DNA of 64,000 nucleotides from Bos javanicus (lineage: Eukaryota; Chordata; Mammalia; Artiodactyla; Bovidae), in the NCBI RefSeq assembly GCF_032452875.1, contig NC_083896.1, positions 6,448,001 to 6,512,000 on the forward strand, given 5' to 3'. How positions within the stretch are numbered: position 1 is the first letter of the stretch; each line of letters starts with the position of its first letter. The position numbers were made by a program, and so were the translations under genes. The notes beneath the pieces are model-generated. The model had not been told where the DNA came from. It was given only the letters and a program-made list of their open reading frames with translations, and made no database searches. Shown here in pieces: positions 23,142-33,494 of the stretch.

Positions 23142-24800
23142 AAGATGGGCTTGATAAAGGACAGAAATGGTATGGGCCTAAGAGAAGCAGAAGATATTAA
23201 GAAGAGGTGTCAAGAATACACAGAACTGTACAAAAAAGATCTTCATGACCCAGATAATCACGATGGTGTGATCACTGACCTAGAGCCAGACATCTTGGGA
23301 TGTGAAGTCAAGTGGGCCTTAGAAAGCATCACTACGAACAAAGCTAGTGGAGGTGATGGAATTCCAGTTGAGCTATTTCAAATCCTGACAGATGATGCTG
23401 TGAAAGTGCTGCACTCAATATGCCAGCAAATTTGGAAAACTCAGCAGTGGCCACAGGACTGGGGTCAGTTTTCATTCCAATCCCAAAGAAAGGCAATGCC
23501 AAAGAATGCTCAAACTACCACACAATTGCACTCGTCTCACACGCTAGTAAAGTAATGCTCAAAATTCTCCTAGCCAGGCTTCAGCAACACGTGAACTGTG
23601 AACTTCCAGATGTTCAAGCTGGTTTTAGAAAAGGCAGAGGAACCAGAGAAAAAATGGCCAACATCTGCTGGATCATTGAAAAAGCAAGAGAGTTCCAGAA
23701 AAACATCTATTTCTGCTTTTGACTATGCCAAAGCCTTTGACTGTGTGGATCACAATAAACTGTGGAAAATTCTGAAAGAGATGGGAATACCAGACCACCT
23801 GATCTGCCTCTTGAGAAATCTGTATGCAGGTCAGGAAGCAACAGTTAGAACTGGACATGGAATAACAGAATGGTTCCAAATAGGCAAAGGAGTACATCAA
23901 GGCTGTATATTGTCACCCTGTTTATTTAACTTCTATGCAGCGTACATCATGAGAAACGCTGGAGTGGAAGAAGCACAAGCTGGAATCAAGATTTCCGGGA
24001 GAAATATCAATAACTTCAGATTTGCAGATGACACCACCCTTATGGCAGAAAGTGAAGAGGAACTGAAAAGCCTCTTGATGAAAGTGAAAGTGGAGAGTGA
24101 AAAAGTTGGCTTAAAGCTCAACATTCAGAAAATGAAGATTATGGCATCTGGTCCCATCACTTCATGGGAAATAGATGGGGAAACAGTGGAAACAGTGTCA
24201 GACTTTTTCTGGGGGGTTTCCAAAATCACTGCAGATGGTGACTGCAGCCATGAAATTAAAAGATGCTTACTCCATGGAAGAAAAGTTATGACCAACCTAG
24301 ATAGCATATTGAAAATCAGAAACATTACTTTGCCAACTAAGGTCCATCTAGTCAAGGCTATGGTTTTTCCAGTGATCATGTGTGGATGTGAGAGTTGGAC
24401 TGTGAAGGAGGCTAAGTGCTGAAGAATTGATGCTTTTGAACTGTGGTGTTGGAGAAGACTCTTGAGAGTCCCTTGGACTGCAAGGGGATGCAACCAGTCC
24501 ATTCTGAAGGAGATCAGCCCTGGGATTTCTTTGGAAGGAATGATACTAAAGCTGAAACTCCCGTACTTTGGCCACCTCATTTGAAGAGTTGACTCATTGG
24601 AAAAGACTCTGATGCTGGGAGGGATTGGGGGCGGGAGGAGAAGGGGGCGACAGAAGATGAGATGGCTGGATGGCATCGCTGACTCGATGGACATGAGTCT
24701 GAGTGAACTCTGGGTGTTGGTGATGAACAGGGAGGCCTGGCGTGCTGCGATTCATGGGGTCGCAAAGAGACAGATACGACTGAGCGACTGAACTGAACTG
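23142..24800 (+). pseudogene. BovB reverse-transcriptase remnant
   Basis: The RTE-type reverse transcriptase is spread over three frames: 23133-23555, 23420-23722 and 23598-24422. The palm motifs are visible: 'DYAKAFDCVDH', 'GVHQGCILSPCLFN' and a catalytic box with Phe, 'FRFADDTTLMAE'. Two small indels separate the frames, one near 23460 and one near 23718. A TGA at 24420-24422, where other copies carry CGA (as in 'HRRIDAFELWC'), looks like a CpG transition. The C-terminal tail (Cys/Trp and Arg-rich, 'RLLRVPWTAR') continues open after the stop. It cannot make an active enzyme. It is a dead copy inside a NOX4 intron. Confidence 0.9.
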
Positions 24801-24808
24801 AACTGAAT
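23142..24808 (+). mobile_element. BovB LINE, longest copy (1.67 kb, 5' truncated)
   Basis: The 3' end has the characteristic GAACT repeat 'gaactgaactgaactgaa', and a 10-bp target duplication 'gatgaaagca' lies at 23132-23141 and 24809-24818. A full BovB is about 3.2 kb, so the 5' half, including most of the endonuclease, is missing. What remains is the linker, the reverse transcriptase and the C-terminal tail. Confidence 0.94.
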
Positions 24809-25014
24809 GATGAAAGCATTTTTTAGAAAGCAGAGGTCCTTTGTAATACACAGCGTTCTAGTTAAAGGTGAAGTATTGGATAAAGAAAAAAGTCAATTCA
24901 TTTTGGTAATATTCTTTCCATTCTTTCCTCAAAATCACTCACCTTAGATGAGGTAATCTTCTCATACTCACCTGAGTCTTCCCATGTACCACAGACTCCT
25001 TCCCTAATGACATT

Positions 25015-25877
25015 TCAGTTCAGTTCACTTTAATTGCTTAGTCGTGTCCAACTCTTTGCGGCCCAATGGACTGCAGCATACCAAGCTTCCCTGTCCATCA
25101 CCAACTCCCGGAGATTGCTTAAACTCATGTCTATTGAGTTGGTGATGCCATCCAACCATCTCATTCTCTGTCATCCCCTTCTCCTCCTGCCTTCAATCTT
25201 TCCCAGCATCAGGGTCTTTTCTAATGAGTCAGCTCTTCGCATCAGGTGGCCAAAGTATTGGAGTTGCAGCTTCAGCATCAGTCCTTCCAATGAATATTCA
25301 GGACTGATTTCCTTTACAACTGATTGCTTTGATCTCCTTGCTGTCCAAGGGACTCTCAAGAGTCTTCTCCAACACCACAGTTCAAAAGCAGCAATTCTTT
25401 GGTGCTCAGCTTTCTTTATGGTCCAACTCTCACATGCATACATGACTACTGGAAAAACCATAACTTTGATTAGATGGGCCTTGTCAGCAAAGTGTTGTCT
25501 CTGCTTTTTAATATTCTGTCTAGGTTGGTCATAGCTTTGCTTTCAAGGAGCAAGCGTCTTTTAATTTCATGGCTGCAGTCACCATCTGCAGTGATTTTGG
25601 AGCCCAAGAAAAGAAAGTCTGTCACTGTTTCCATTGTTTCCCCATCTATTTGCCATGAAGAGATGGGACTAGATGCCATGATCTTTGTTTTTTAGAATGT
25701 TGAGTTTTAAGCCAGGTCTTTCACTCTCCTCTTTCACTTTAATCCAGATGCTTTTTAGGTCCTCTTGGCTTTCTGCCATAAGGGTGGTGTCATCTGCATA
25801 TCTGAGGTTATAGATATTTCCCCCAGCAATCTTGATTCCAGCTCATGCTTCATCCAGCCCGGCATTTCAAAAGATGT
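25015..25877 (-). mobile_element. BovB LINE 3' fragment, part 1
   Basis: Reversed BovB runs from 'tcagttcagttcacttt' to the reversed start of the 'RT thumb' region. It shares about 0.86 kb with the + copy that ends at 24808, only 206 bp away, giving a long inverted repeat. It resumes after a Bov-A2 insertion at about 26141-26200 ('tctgcctataagttaaataa'). Confidence 0.9.
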
Positions 25878-26140
25878 ACTGTGCACTCCAGTACTCTTGC
25901 CTAGAAAATCCCATGGATGGAGAAGCCTGCTAGTCTGCAGTCCATGGGGTCGCAAAGAGTTGGACATGACTGAATGGCTTCACTTTCACTTTTCACTTTC
26001 ACACATTGTAAAAAGGAAATGGGAACCCACTCCGGTATTCTCCCCTAGAGAATCCCAGGGATGGGGAAGCCTGGCGGGCTGCCACCTATGGGGTCGCACA
26101 GAGTCGGACACAACTGAAGTGACTTAGCAGCAGCAGCACT
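25878..26140 (+). repeat. Bov-A2 SINE nested in BovB
   Basis: It has the dimeric Bov-A2 layout: first monomer from 'gcactccagtactcttgcc', linker 'ttcactttcacttttcactt', second monomer and tail 'acttagcagcagcagca'. The BovB text 'aagatgtact' left of it and 'ctctgcctataagttaaat' right of it is continuous in other copies, so the SINE inserted after the LINE. Confidence 0.92.
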
Positions 26141-26200
26141 CTGCCTATAAGTTAAATAAGCAGGGTGACAATATACAGCCTTAATGTACACCTTCAGACA
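26141..26200 (-). mobile_element. BovB LINE fragment, part 2
   Basis: Continuation of the 25015-25877 copy beyond the Bov-A2: 'agcagggtgacaatatacag' is the reversed BovB text upstream of the region seen at 25877. Confidence 0.75.
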
Positions 26201-27034
26201 AGCATTCCTTTATTTTCATAGTCTAGTGCTGAAAACCTGGATAGTTTGTTTCCTTGTTTTGCTCGTTCAGCTCAAATCTAAAACCAAACCCCAAAACAGT
26301 AGAGGGTGATTGGCAAGAAATTACACTGGGATTTTTGGTTTCTTTGGTTAGTTCTGCAGAGTTCTGCTTTGTTATGCTATTCATATTGCAAGGGATTTTG
26401 TATGTTTGTTCCTTTGTTTGTTCATTTTCTTAAAAAAACAAAGCTGGTTTGAGAAGAGCAAGTGTGTACCACGTACTGTTGATGCAACAGTATTAATGCA
26501 ACACTTTAACTTTGTGTTTTTGCTTGGGATAGGCACTTAAAATGCATTATTTTTTGAAAGATTTTTGTGTAGCATTACTAGGACAAGAATGGATCAACAT
26601 CTTAAGGGCTCATTAACTGGAAAAAGGCACTATTTAAATAGAAGTCTGCATTTTAGATGTAAAATTTTGGTTTAATTCATTGACATGAATTCCTGAGAGA
26701 ATATAAAGAAGTAAAAATAGAGAAGAGAGGCATAGAAATTTGCACAAATGTTTGAGAGTGGTCTCTTCCTTGTATGTCTTTCTAAAAATAATTTGTTACA
26801 CCTGAGATTCAGTTTCCTATTGTTTATAATAAATATGTATGTCATTTCTTAACTTAGTTGCATGTACACATCATGCAAAGGGGGAGATAAATAATTAACT
26901 TTATGTGAGCTTTGGAGTAGAGAAAACTCTTCTGTGATTGGATGAAATGTCTGAGATGTATCTATATTTTACTACTTAATGGTATTTTGAAAATAAAACA
27001 AATTAAATGTACCTAGGTTTGGTCTCTGACATTT
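26201..27034. other. NOX4 terminal intron, unique part
   Basis: No repeat or exon was recognised. Confidence 0.5.
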
Positions 27035-27115
27035 GCTCCTGTGTCCCTGAGTCATGTCACTCAAACTTTCTGAATCTGTAATACAAGGAGTGAATAATCT
27101 CTAGGAGTAAATAAA
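27035..27115 (+). repeat. Possible MIR SINE scrap
   Basis: 'cctgagtcatgtcactcaaa' and 'ctttctgaatctgtaataca' resemble the MIR mid-block. It is short and diverged. Confidence 0.35.
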
Positions 27116-27864
27116 CTTTCATTATATGAGATCATACGCTTTAATAATGCATGGAAAAACAAGTGTTGATACGATAGGAAAATATTCACAAATATATTGA
27201 ACACTTATGGAACTAGTTGCCAACATCTGTCCCCAAACAACATTGTCTGCTGGCAGCTAAGTTTGTCTCTACTCATCTCTACAAAGTTTTTGTAGGCAAA
27301 TCTCTAGATGGTTGTTGGATTGCAGTAACCTATTGAAAATTTGTGCAAATGAATTACAAAGATGAGTTGTAGATCTTGAAAAGGTGTAGGATGTCACTAT
27401 TAGTGAAAGTGACATGGGAAAACCCTCCAAATAACACAAAGATCTCCTAGAGTTAAACACTTAACAATTGGATGACAAAATTTTTAAAAAAATCATATAT
27501 GGTGCTTTAAAAATAATGTTTCTGTTGTGAAGTATTTAAGATACGCCTTTAGGAAATCTGCAAAATTTGAAAATCTAAATCTACATTTGCCTATGAAAGC
27601 CAAGAAAGCAAATGGTATCTTCTCGTCATAATGCAGTGTTGACAGAGACTATATACAAATTGTATACAAACAGAGACTGTCAAAAATGAGACAAAATGTC
27701 TTATTCCCTTTTCATCTTAATGACAACTATACTATTACTGTTTTTTTGATGATTATATTTTTTCGGTAGTACAGTTTTATTCATTTTAAGTAAGCCATTG
27801 TGTCTAGCCCTGGTTTTAATGGTAACCTACATTTTACCAATGTAATAATTTATTTTCATACTTT
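27116..27864. other. NOX4 terminal intron, unique part
   Basis: AT-rich. 'agactatatacaaattgtatacaaacagagactg' at about 27648-27680 contains a small inverted repeat. Nothing else was recognised. Confidence 0.45.
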
Positions 27865-28130
27865 TTTTTTTTATTATTTTCTTTCTTCTGCTCCTTTGGG
27901 TTTAATTAGCTCTTCTTTTACTAGTCACTTTAAGATGGAACCATAGCTCACTGATTTAGATCTTTGTCTTTTTATAATAAAAATGTTTAGTACTATAAAT
28001 TTCCCTCTAAATATCATTGTAGCTACATACCACAAATTTTGATGTGTCTTATTTTTATCTTTACATACATCAAAATTTTTCTAAATTTTTCATGTGATTT
28101 CATTCTATCCCGCTGGTTATTTATTTTTAA
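27865..28130 (-). repeat. L1 ORF2 fragment, antisense
   Basis: Reversed L1 ORF2 landmarks: 'ctcctttgggtttaattagc', 'actataaatttccctctaaa' and 'cataccacaaattttgatg'. It is truncated at both ends and old. Confidence 0.7.
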
Positions 28131-28138
28131 AACCTGCA

Positions 28139-28295
28139 TTTGTTTGTTCATTTTCGGCTGTGTGTGGGCTTTTCTCCAGTAGCCGTGTGTGGGTTTCTCT
28201 TTGCGGTGGCTTCTCTTGTTATAAGCATGGGCTCTAGTGTGCTCAGGCTTCGGTCATTTCAACATATAAGCTCAGTAGTTCTGGCTCTGGATTAA
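28139..28295 (-). repeat. CHR-family SINE fragment
   Basis: 'ttctctttgcggtggcttct' followed by 'agcatgggctctagtgtgct' and 'ctcagtagttctggctct' is the reversed body of the cetartiodactyl CHR SINE. The tRNA head is missing. Confidence 0.6.
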
Positions 28296-28299
28296 AATA

Positions 28300-29326
28300 T
28301 TGTTCATTTGTCCAGCTTTATTGAGAAATAATTGACATACAGTTGTGTACAGTGTAACAACTGGATATCTCTCTGTTGCAAAATGACTACCAAAATAAAG
28401 TTAGTTAACATATCACCTCACATAATGACAAAGTTTGTGTGGCGAGAACTTGTAAGATCTACTATCTTCCTAGCTTTCAAACATACAGTGTAGTATTACT
28501 AACTATAGTCACCATGCTGCCCCTTACATCTAGAACCTACTCCTCTTGTAGCGATAAGTTTGTAACCCTTTGTCTGTCTTCACTCACCCCCGACCTCCCC
28601 CACCTGCCCCTGGCAACCTCCAACTCACTTTCTATCAGTTTGGGGTTTTTAGATTCCGCAGATGAGTGAGATCATACAGTATTTGTCTTTCTTTGTCTGA
28701 TTTATCTTACTCATCATGATGCCTTCACGTTTCATCCATACTGTTGCAAATAGTAAGATTTTTTAATTTTTTATAGCTGAATTTTATTTTGGTGTGTGTG
28801 TGTATCGCCTCACATCACAGTTTTCTTTGCCCATTCATCCATCTGTGGACACTAAGGTTGTCTCCGTGTCTTGACTGTTCTAGATAATACTGCCATAAAC
28901 ATAGGGATGCAGATAACACTTCAATGCAAGTGATTTCCTTTTCTATGAATATATGCACAGTAGAGGGATTGTTGTATCATATGACAGTTTTTATTTTTAA
29001 TTTTTTTTGAGAAACCGCCAAACGATTTTCCATATGGGTTATATCAATTTACATTCTCAGAAGTGTACAAAGATTTCCTTTTCTCCACATCCAGGCCAAC
29101 ATTTGCCTTTTGTAAAAATGTCTATTCAGTTCTTCTACCTATTTTTTAATTGTGTTATTTGTTTTTTGACATTTTATGAGCTGTTAATATATTTTAAATA
29201 TTGACCTTTTATCAGTCACATCATTTGCAGTCATTTTCTCCCATTCAGTAGGCTGTCTTTTCATTTTGTCAACGGTATCCTTTGCTGGGCAGGAGCATGT
29301 AACTTTATATGGCCCCATTTATTTTT
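28300..29326 (-). repeat. Old L1 3' part, antisense (host of nested insertions)
   Basis: Reversed L1 3' UTR ('ccagctttattgagaaataa') leads to reversed ORF2 ('gattttccatatgggttat', 'ctccacatccaggccaaca', 'tttgctgggcaggagcatg'). It is broken at 29326 by a younger L1 and resumes at 30235 with a duplicated target. Confidence 0.85.
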
Positions 29327-30234
29327 TTAATTAATTAATTTCTTTTGATTGTAGAGTAATTACTTTACAATATTGTAGTGGTTTTTGCCATGCATTGACA
29401 TGAATCAGCCATGGGTGTACAAGTGTCCCCCGTCCCGAACCCTCCACCCACCTCCCTCCCCATCCCACCCCTCAGGGTCCCAGTGCACCAGCCCTGCTGT
29501 CTCCTGCATGGAACCTGACCTGGCGATCTGTTTCACCTATGGTAACATACGTGTTTCAATGGTATTCTCTCAAATCATCCCACCCTCGCCTTCTCCCACA
29601 GTGTCCAAAAGCCTGTTCTTTACATCTGTGTCTCTTTTGCTGTCTTGCATATAGGGTCATCATTACCGTCTTTCTAAATTGCATATATATGCGTTAATAT
29701 ACTGTATTTGGTGTTTTCCTTTCTGACTTACTTCAGTCTGTGTAATAGGCTCCAGTTTCATCCACCTCATTAGCACTGATTCAAATGCATTCTTTTTAAT
29801 AGCTGAGTAATAGTCCATTGTGTATCTGTACCACAGCTTTCTTATCCATTCGTCTGCCAGTGGACATCTAGGTTGCTTCCATGTCCTAGCTTTTGTAAAC
29901 AGTGCTGCAGTGAATATTGGGGTACATGTGTCTCTTTTTATTCTGGTTTCCTCAGTGTGTATGCCCAGCAGTGGGATTGCTGGGTCATAAGGCAGTTCTA
30001 TTTCCAGTTTTTTAAGGAATCTCCACACTGTTCTCCATAGTGGCTGTACTAGTTTCCATTCTCACCAACAGTGTAAGAGGGTTCCCTTTTCTCCACACCC
30101 TCTCCAGCATTTATTTTTTGTAGACTTTTTGATAGCAGCCATTCTGACCGGCGTGAGATGGTACCTCATTGTGGATTTGATTTGCATTTCTCTGATAATG
30201 AGTGACGTTGAAGATCTTTTCATGTGTTTGTTAG
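29327..30234 (-). mobile_element. Ruminant L1 insertion (908 bp) with 21-bp TSD
   Basis: A 5'-truncated antisense L1: the reversed 3' end 'gattgtagagtaattacttt' and C-rich 3' UTR come first. Reversed ORF2 follows, with open antisense frames at 29663-30028 and 30062-30247 encoding typical L1 C-terminal sequence such as 'KKLEIELPYDPAIPLLGI'. The 21 bases at 29306-29326 and 30235-30255 are identical, so the insertion site can be read exactly. It splits an older L1. Confidence 0.95.
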
Positions 30235-30590
30235 TATATGGCCCCATTTATTTTTACTCTTGTTTCCTTTGCCTTAGGATACAGATCCAAAAACATGTTC
30301 AGTTCAGTTCAGTCACTCAGGCGTGTCCGACTCTTTGCGACCCCATGAATCACAGCATGCCAGGCCTCCCTGTCCATCACCAACTCCCAGAGTTCACTCA
30401 GACTCACGTGCAAAAACATGTTACTGTGATTTATATCAAAGAATGTACTGAGTATTTTTTCTAGGAGTTTTATGGTTTCCAGTCTTATATTTAGGTCTTT
30501 CATCTGAGATGATTTTTGTGTGTGGTTTGAGAAGTGGCTCTAATTTCATTCTTTTTACATGTAACTGAACAGTTTTCCAAACACCACAAA
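30235..30590 (-). repeat. Old L1, continued after two insertions
   Basis: This continues the reversed ORF2 of the L1 at 28300-29326 ('tgtttcctttgccttaggat', then 'ttctaggagttttatggtt' and 'tctttcatctgagatgattt'). A 111-bp BovB piece lies inside at 30300-30410. Confidence 0.8.
30300..30410 (-). mobile_element. Very short BovB 3' insertion (111 bp) with 12-bp TSD
   Basis: Only the reversed BovB 3' end is present, from 'cagttcagttcagtcactca' to 'ttcactcagactcacgtg'. Perfect 12-bp repeats 'caaaaacatgtt' stand at 30288-30299 and 30411-30422. This is a severe 5' truncation of a target-primed insertion. Confidence 0.95.
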
Positions 30591-30950
30591 CAAATTCAGC
30601 AATACATTAAAAGGAGTATACCCCATCACCAAGTGGGATTTATCTGAGAGATACAAGTATGGTTTAATAACTTTATATCTTGTATGGTTGGTATATCATA
30701 AACCAACATGAAACTACATTAAAAAATTGAAGAATAAAAATCATATCATCTCAATAGATGCAGAAAAACCTTTTGACAAAATTCAGCATCATTCAGTGAA
30801 TTCAGTAGCATTCAACATACTCTTCAAAAGATAAAATCTCTTCAGTGGATAAAGAGGGAACATAATTTAACATACTAACCCTGTATGATAAGCCTGCAGC
30901 TAATATCTTACTCAGTGGTGAAAAGCTAAAAGCATTTCCTCTTATTGGAT
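30591..30950 (+). repeat. L1 ORF2 RT fragment, sense
   Basis: Sense L1 reverse-transcriptase text: 'caccaagtgggatttatctg', 'atctcaatagatgcagaaaa' (the 'SIDAEK' block before 'AFDKIQH') and 'ggtgaaaagctaaaagcat'. It is opposite in orientation to both neighbours, as in a 5' inversion or a separate insertion. Confidence 0.8.
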
Positions 30951-30989
30951 TATGATTATTATTATTTATTTTTGCTAGTAAATTATATG

Positions 30990-31259
30990 AATTTCTTCTA
31001 TATTTTATATATTTCAGACATGTAGTTTGTAAATATGTTCTCCCATTCCCTACCTTGCCTTTTTATTTTGTTGGTCATTTGTTTTACTGTGCAGAAGCTT
31101 TTTAATTTAATGTAATCCTGCTTGTTTATTTTTGGCTTTGTTGCTTGTATTTTTGTTGTCAGTTTCACCAGAAATTATTTGGTATCAGAAATTATTGCCA
31201 ATACCCCTGTCAATGAGTTTTTCCCCTGTGTTCCTTCAAACATCTAATAGTTTAAGGTC
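30990..31259 (-). repeat. Second old L1 ORF2 fragment, antisense
   Basis: 'tactgtgcagaagcttttta' and 'attattgccaatacccctgt' are reversed L1 ORF2. It covers the same ORF2 segment as 29220-29326 and 30235-30288, so it is a separate copy. It resumes at 31984 after a BovB insertion and ends near 32135 ('cccaacactgtgtattgaag'). Confidence 0.8.
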
Positions 31260-31983
31260 TTGATGAAAGTGAAAGAAGAGAGTGAAAAACTTGGCTTAAA
31301 ACTCAACATTCAGAAAACTAAGATCATGGCATCTGGTCCCATCACTTAATGGCAAATAGATGGGGAAACAGTGGAAACAGTGAGAGGCTTTATTTTGGGG
31401 TGCTCCAGAATCACTGCAGATGGTGACTGCAGCCATGAAATTAAAAGACACATGTTCCTTGAAAGAAAAGCTATGACCAACCTAAACAGCATATTAAAAA
31501 GCAGAGACATCACTTTGCCAACAAAGGTCCATCTAGTCAAAGCTATGGTTTTTCCAGTGGTCATGTATGGATGTGAAAGTTTGACTATAAAGAAAGCTGA
31601 GCACCAAAGAATTGATACTTTTGAACTGTGGTGTTGGAGAAGACTCTTGAGAGTCCCTTGGACTGCAAGGAGATCCAACCTGTCAATCCTAAAGGAAATC
31701 AGTCCTGAATATTCATTGGAAGGACTGATGCTAAGGTTGAAACACCAATATTTTGGCCACCTGGTCAGCTCCAAAGAGCTGACTCATTGGTAAAGACCCT
31801 GATGCTGGGAAAGATTAAAGGCAGGAGGACAAGGGAACGACAGAGGATGAGATGCTTGGATGGCATCATCGACACGATGGACCTGAGTTTGTGTAGGCTC
31901 CGGGAGTTGGTGATGGACAGGGAGGCCTGGCGTGCTGCAGTCCATGGGGTTGGAGAGTCGGACACGACTGAGTGATTGAACTG
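31260..31983 (+). mobile_element. BovB LINE 3' fragment inserted in L1
   Basis: It starts mid-RT at 'tgatgaaagtgaaagaagag' and ends 'gagtgattgaactg'. Flanks 'aaggtc' at 31254-31259 and 31984-31989 look like a short target duplication. L1 text on both sides joins when it is removed. The + frame at 31371-31793 is its broken tail domain. Confidence 0.9.
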
Positions 31984-32135
31984 AAGGTCCTGGAGTCAAG
32001 TCTTTGATTTCTTGAGAGTTAACTTTTGGGGTAGTATGAAATAGGGTGCAATTCCATTCTTTTACATGTGAGTATCCAGTCTTCCCAACACTGTGTATTG
32101 AAGAGACTGTCTTTTCCTCTTTGAGTATTCTGGCT
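31984..32135 (-). repeat. Second old L1, continued
   Basis: Reversed ORF2 endonuclease/RT linker: 'tctttgatttcttgagagtt', 'gtgcaattccattctttta' and 'cccaacactgtgtattgaag'. It continues the fragment ending at 31259. Confidence 0.8.
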
Positions 32136-32157
32136 TCCATGAATTGAGTTATAGTCA

Positions 32158-32343
32158 GGGCTTCCCAGGTAGCTCAGCTGGTAAAGAATCCACCTGCAAT
32201 GCAGGAGACCCGGCTTCAATTCCTAGGTTGGGAAGATCCCCTGGAGAAGGGCATGGCTACCTATTCCAGTATTCTGGCCTGGAGAATTCCATGGACTGTA
32301 TGGGGTTGCAAAGAGTGGGACATGAGTGAGCAACTTTGACTTT
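32158..32343 (+). repeat. Bov-tA SINE
   Basis: The full order is present: tRNA head 'gggcttcccaggtagctcag', B-box-like 'cttcaattcctaggttggg', Bov-A body and the end 'gagtgagcaactttgact'. Confidence 0.92.
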
Positions 32344-33039
32344 CCAGCAGTTTACCTTTGCTTTCTATTTATCTCATTTGTTCTTTCCTCCTTTTTTTAC
32401 TTTCTTTTCAATTTAGTACTTTTTTATGATTCCATTTTTTTCTCCTGTAGTGGCACACTAGCCTTACTTCTCTGTTTGACTTTAGTTACTTTCCTAAGGA
32501 ATTTTTCCCCAAGTTGTAATCCTTGAACAACATAACTTGGAAACTTGTTGGAAAAACAAATTATTAAAGATCCAAGATCTGCTGAATCAGAGCATCTAGG
32601 AATAGGGCCTTGCTATCTGTGGTCTGTGAATTATCTTAGGTGATGCTAATGAAGTTGATATTGGAGAAGCATTTCTATAGCTTTATATTGTATAACATTA
32701 GCTTATCATAGTGTATTTCAAACAATATTATCCCACCTCATGCACTTCCATCCCCCTACATCTCTTTGGCTTTTGTTCTTATTCATCTTTTTCTACATGT
32801 ACTATAAACGCCATAATTCATTACTACTTTTGTTTTAAATATCAATTATATTTTAAAGAGATCAAAAATTAGACAAAATATTCAGTATACTTATTTACAG
32901 ATTCACCATTTATGGTGTCCTTCATAGCTTTGGGTAGATTTACATTTCTTTTTTTTCTAGCTGCATACAAATTGTTTTATTTCATAATATATTTACTCTA
33001 AAATGTCATACCTACAATGGTTTTTGATTACATTTCAGT
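32344..33039. other. NOX4 terminal intron, unique part
   Basis: T-rich, AT-rich sequence. No exon or dated repeat was recognised. Confidence 0.5.
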
Positions 33040-33090
33040 TTTTAAATTTATTTTTATTGGAGTGTAGTTGATTTACAATCTTGTGTTTCT
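33040..33090 (-). repeat. L1 3' end scrap
   Basis: 'tttttattggagtgtagttg' and 'atttacaatcttgtgtttct' are the reversed final bases of a ruminant L1. Confidence 0.6.
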
Positions 33091-33494
33091 TTCTGCTATA
33101 GATTTACATTTCTATATGATTTCTGATGAATTCCATTTATATACCTTAAAGGGCTAATTCACTGGTGATAAATTCCCTTACCTTCTGTTAGAAAAGTTTG
33201 TATGTCTTTAATCTTGAAAATTACAATATTTTTGTTTGGTATAGAATTTGCTTGAGATAGAATAGTTGACCTTATTTGGTCTTTTAGCACTTTGAAGATT
33301 TCACTTCATTGCCTCTGACTTAACACAGTTTGTGACAAGAAGTCTATCCTTCATCTCCTTCACCTTCTACTTACTATTTGTAAATGTGTCTCCACCCCTA
33401 CCTCTGCCAGCTGCTTTCATGTTGTTCTCTTTGTAACTGATTTTCAGAGTTTCATTTGTTGCCTATAATGTTGTGTGTATGTGGATATCCTCCT
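33091..33494. other. NOX4 terminal intron, L1-like but diverged
   Basis: 'cactttgaagatttcacttc' and 'ttgcctctgacttaacac' resemble reversed L1 3' UTR of an old subfamily, but the match is loose. Confidence 0.35.

Noticed and set aside
23598..24422. 274-codon open frame as a functional reverse transcriptase gene
   Set aside because: It starts in the middle of the RT domain, lacks the 5' half of BovB, and is separated from the other segments by frame changes and a stop.
24125..24851. Long antisense open frames over the BovB copies (for example 189 codons at 24125-24694)
   Set aside because: They are mirror images of the BovB RT tail. The same antisense text recurs at every BovB copy in the window, so it reflects repeat composition, not a gene.
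29663..30028. 121-codon antisense open frame as a host gene
   Set aside because: Its translation is the standard L1 ORF2 C-terminal region and it lies inside a TSD-flanked L1 insertion.
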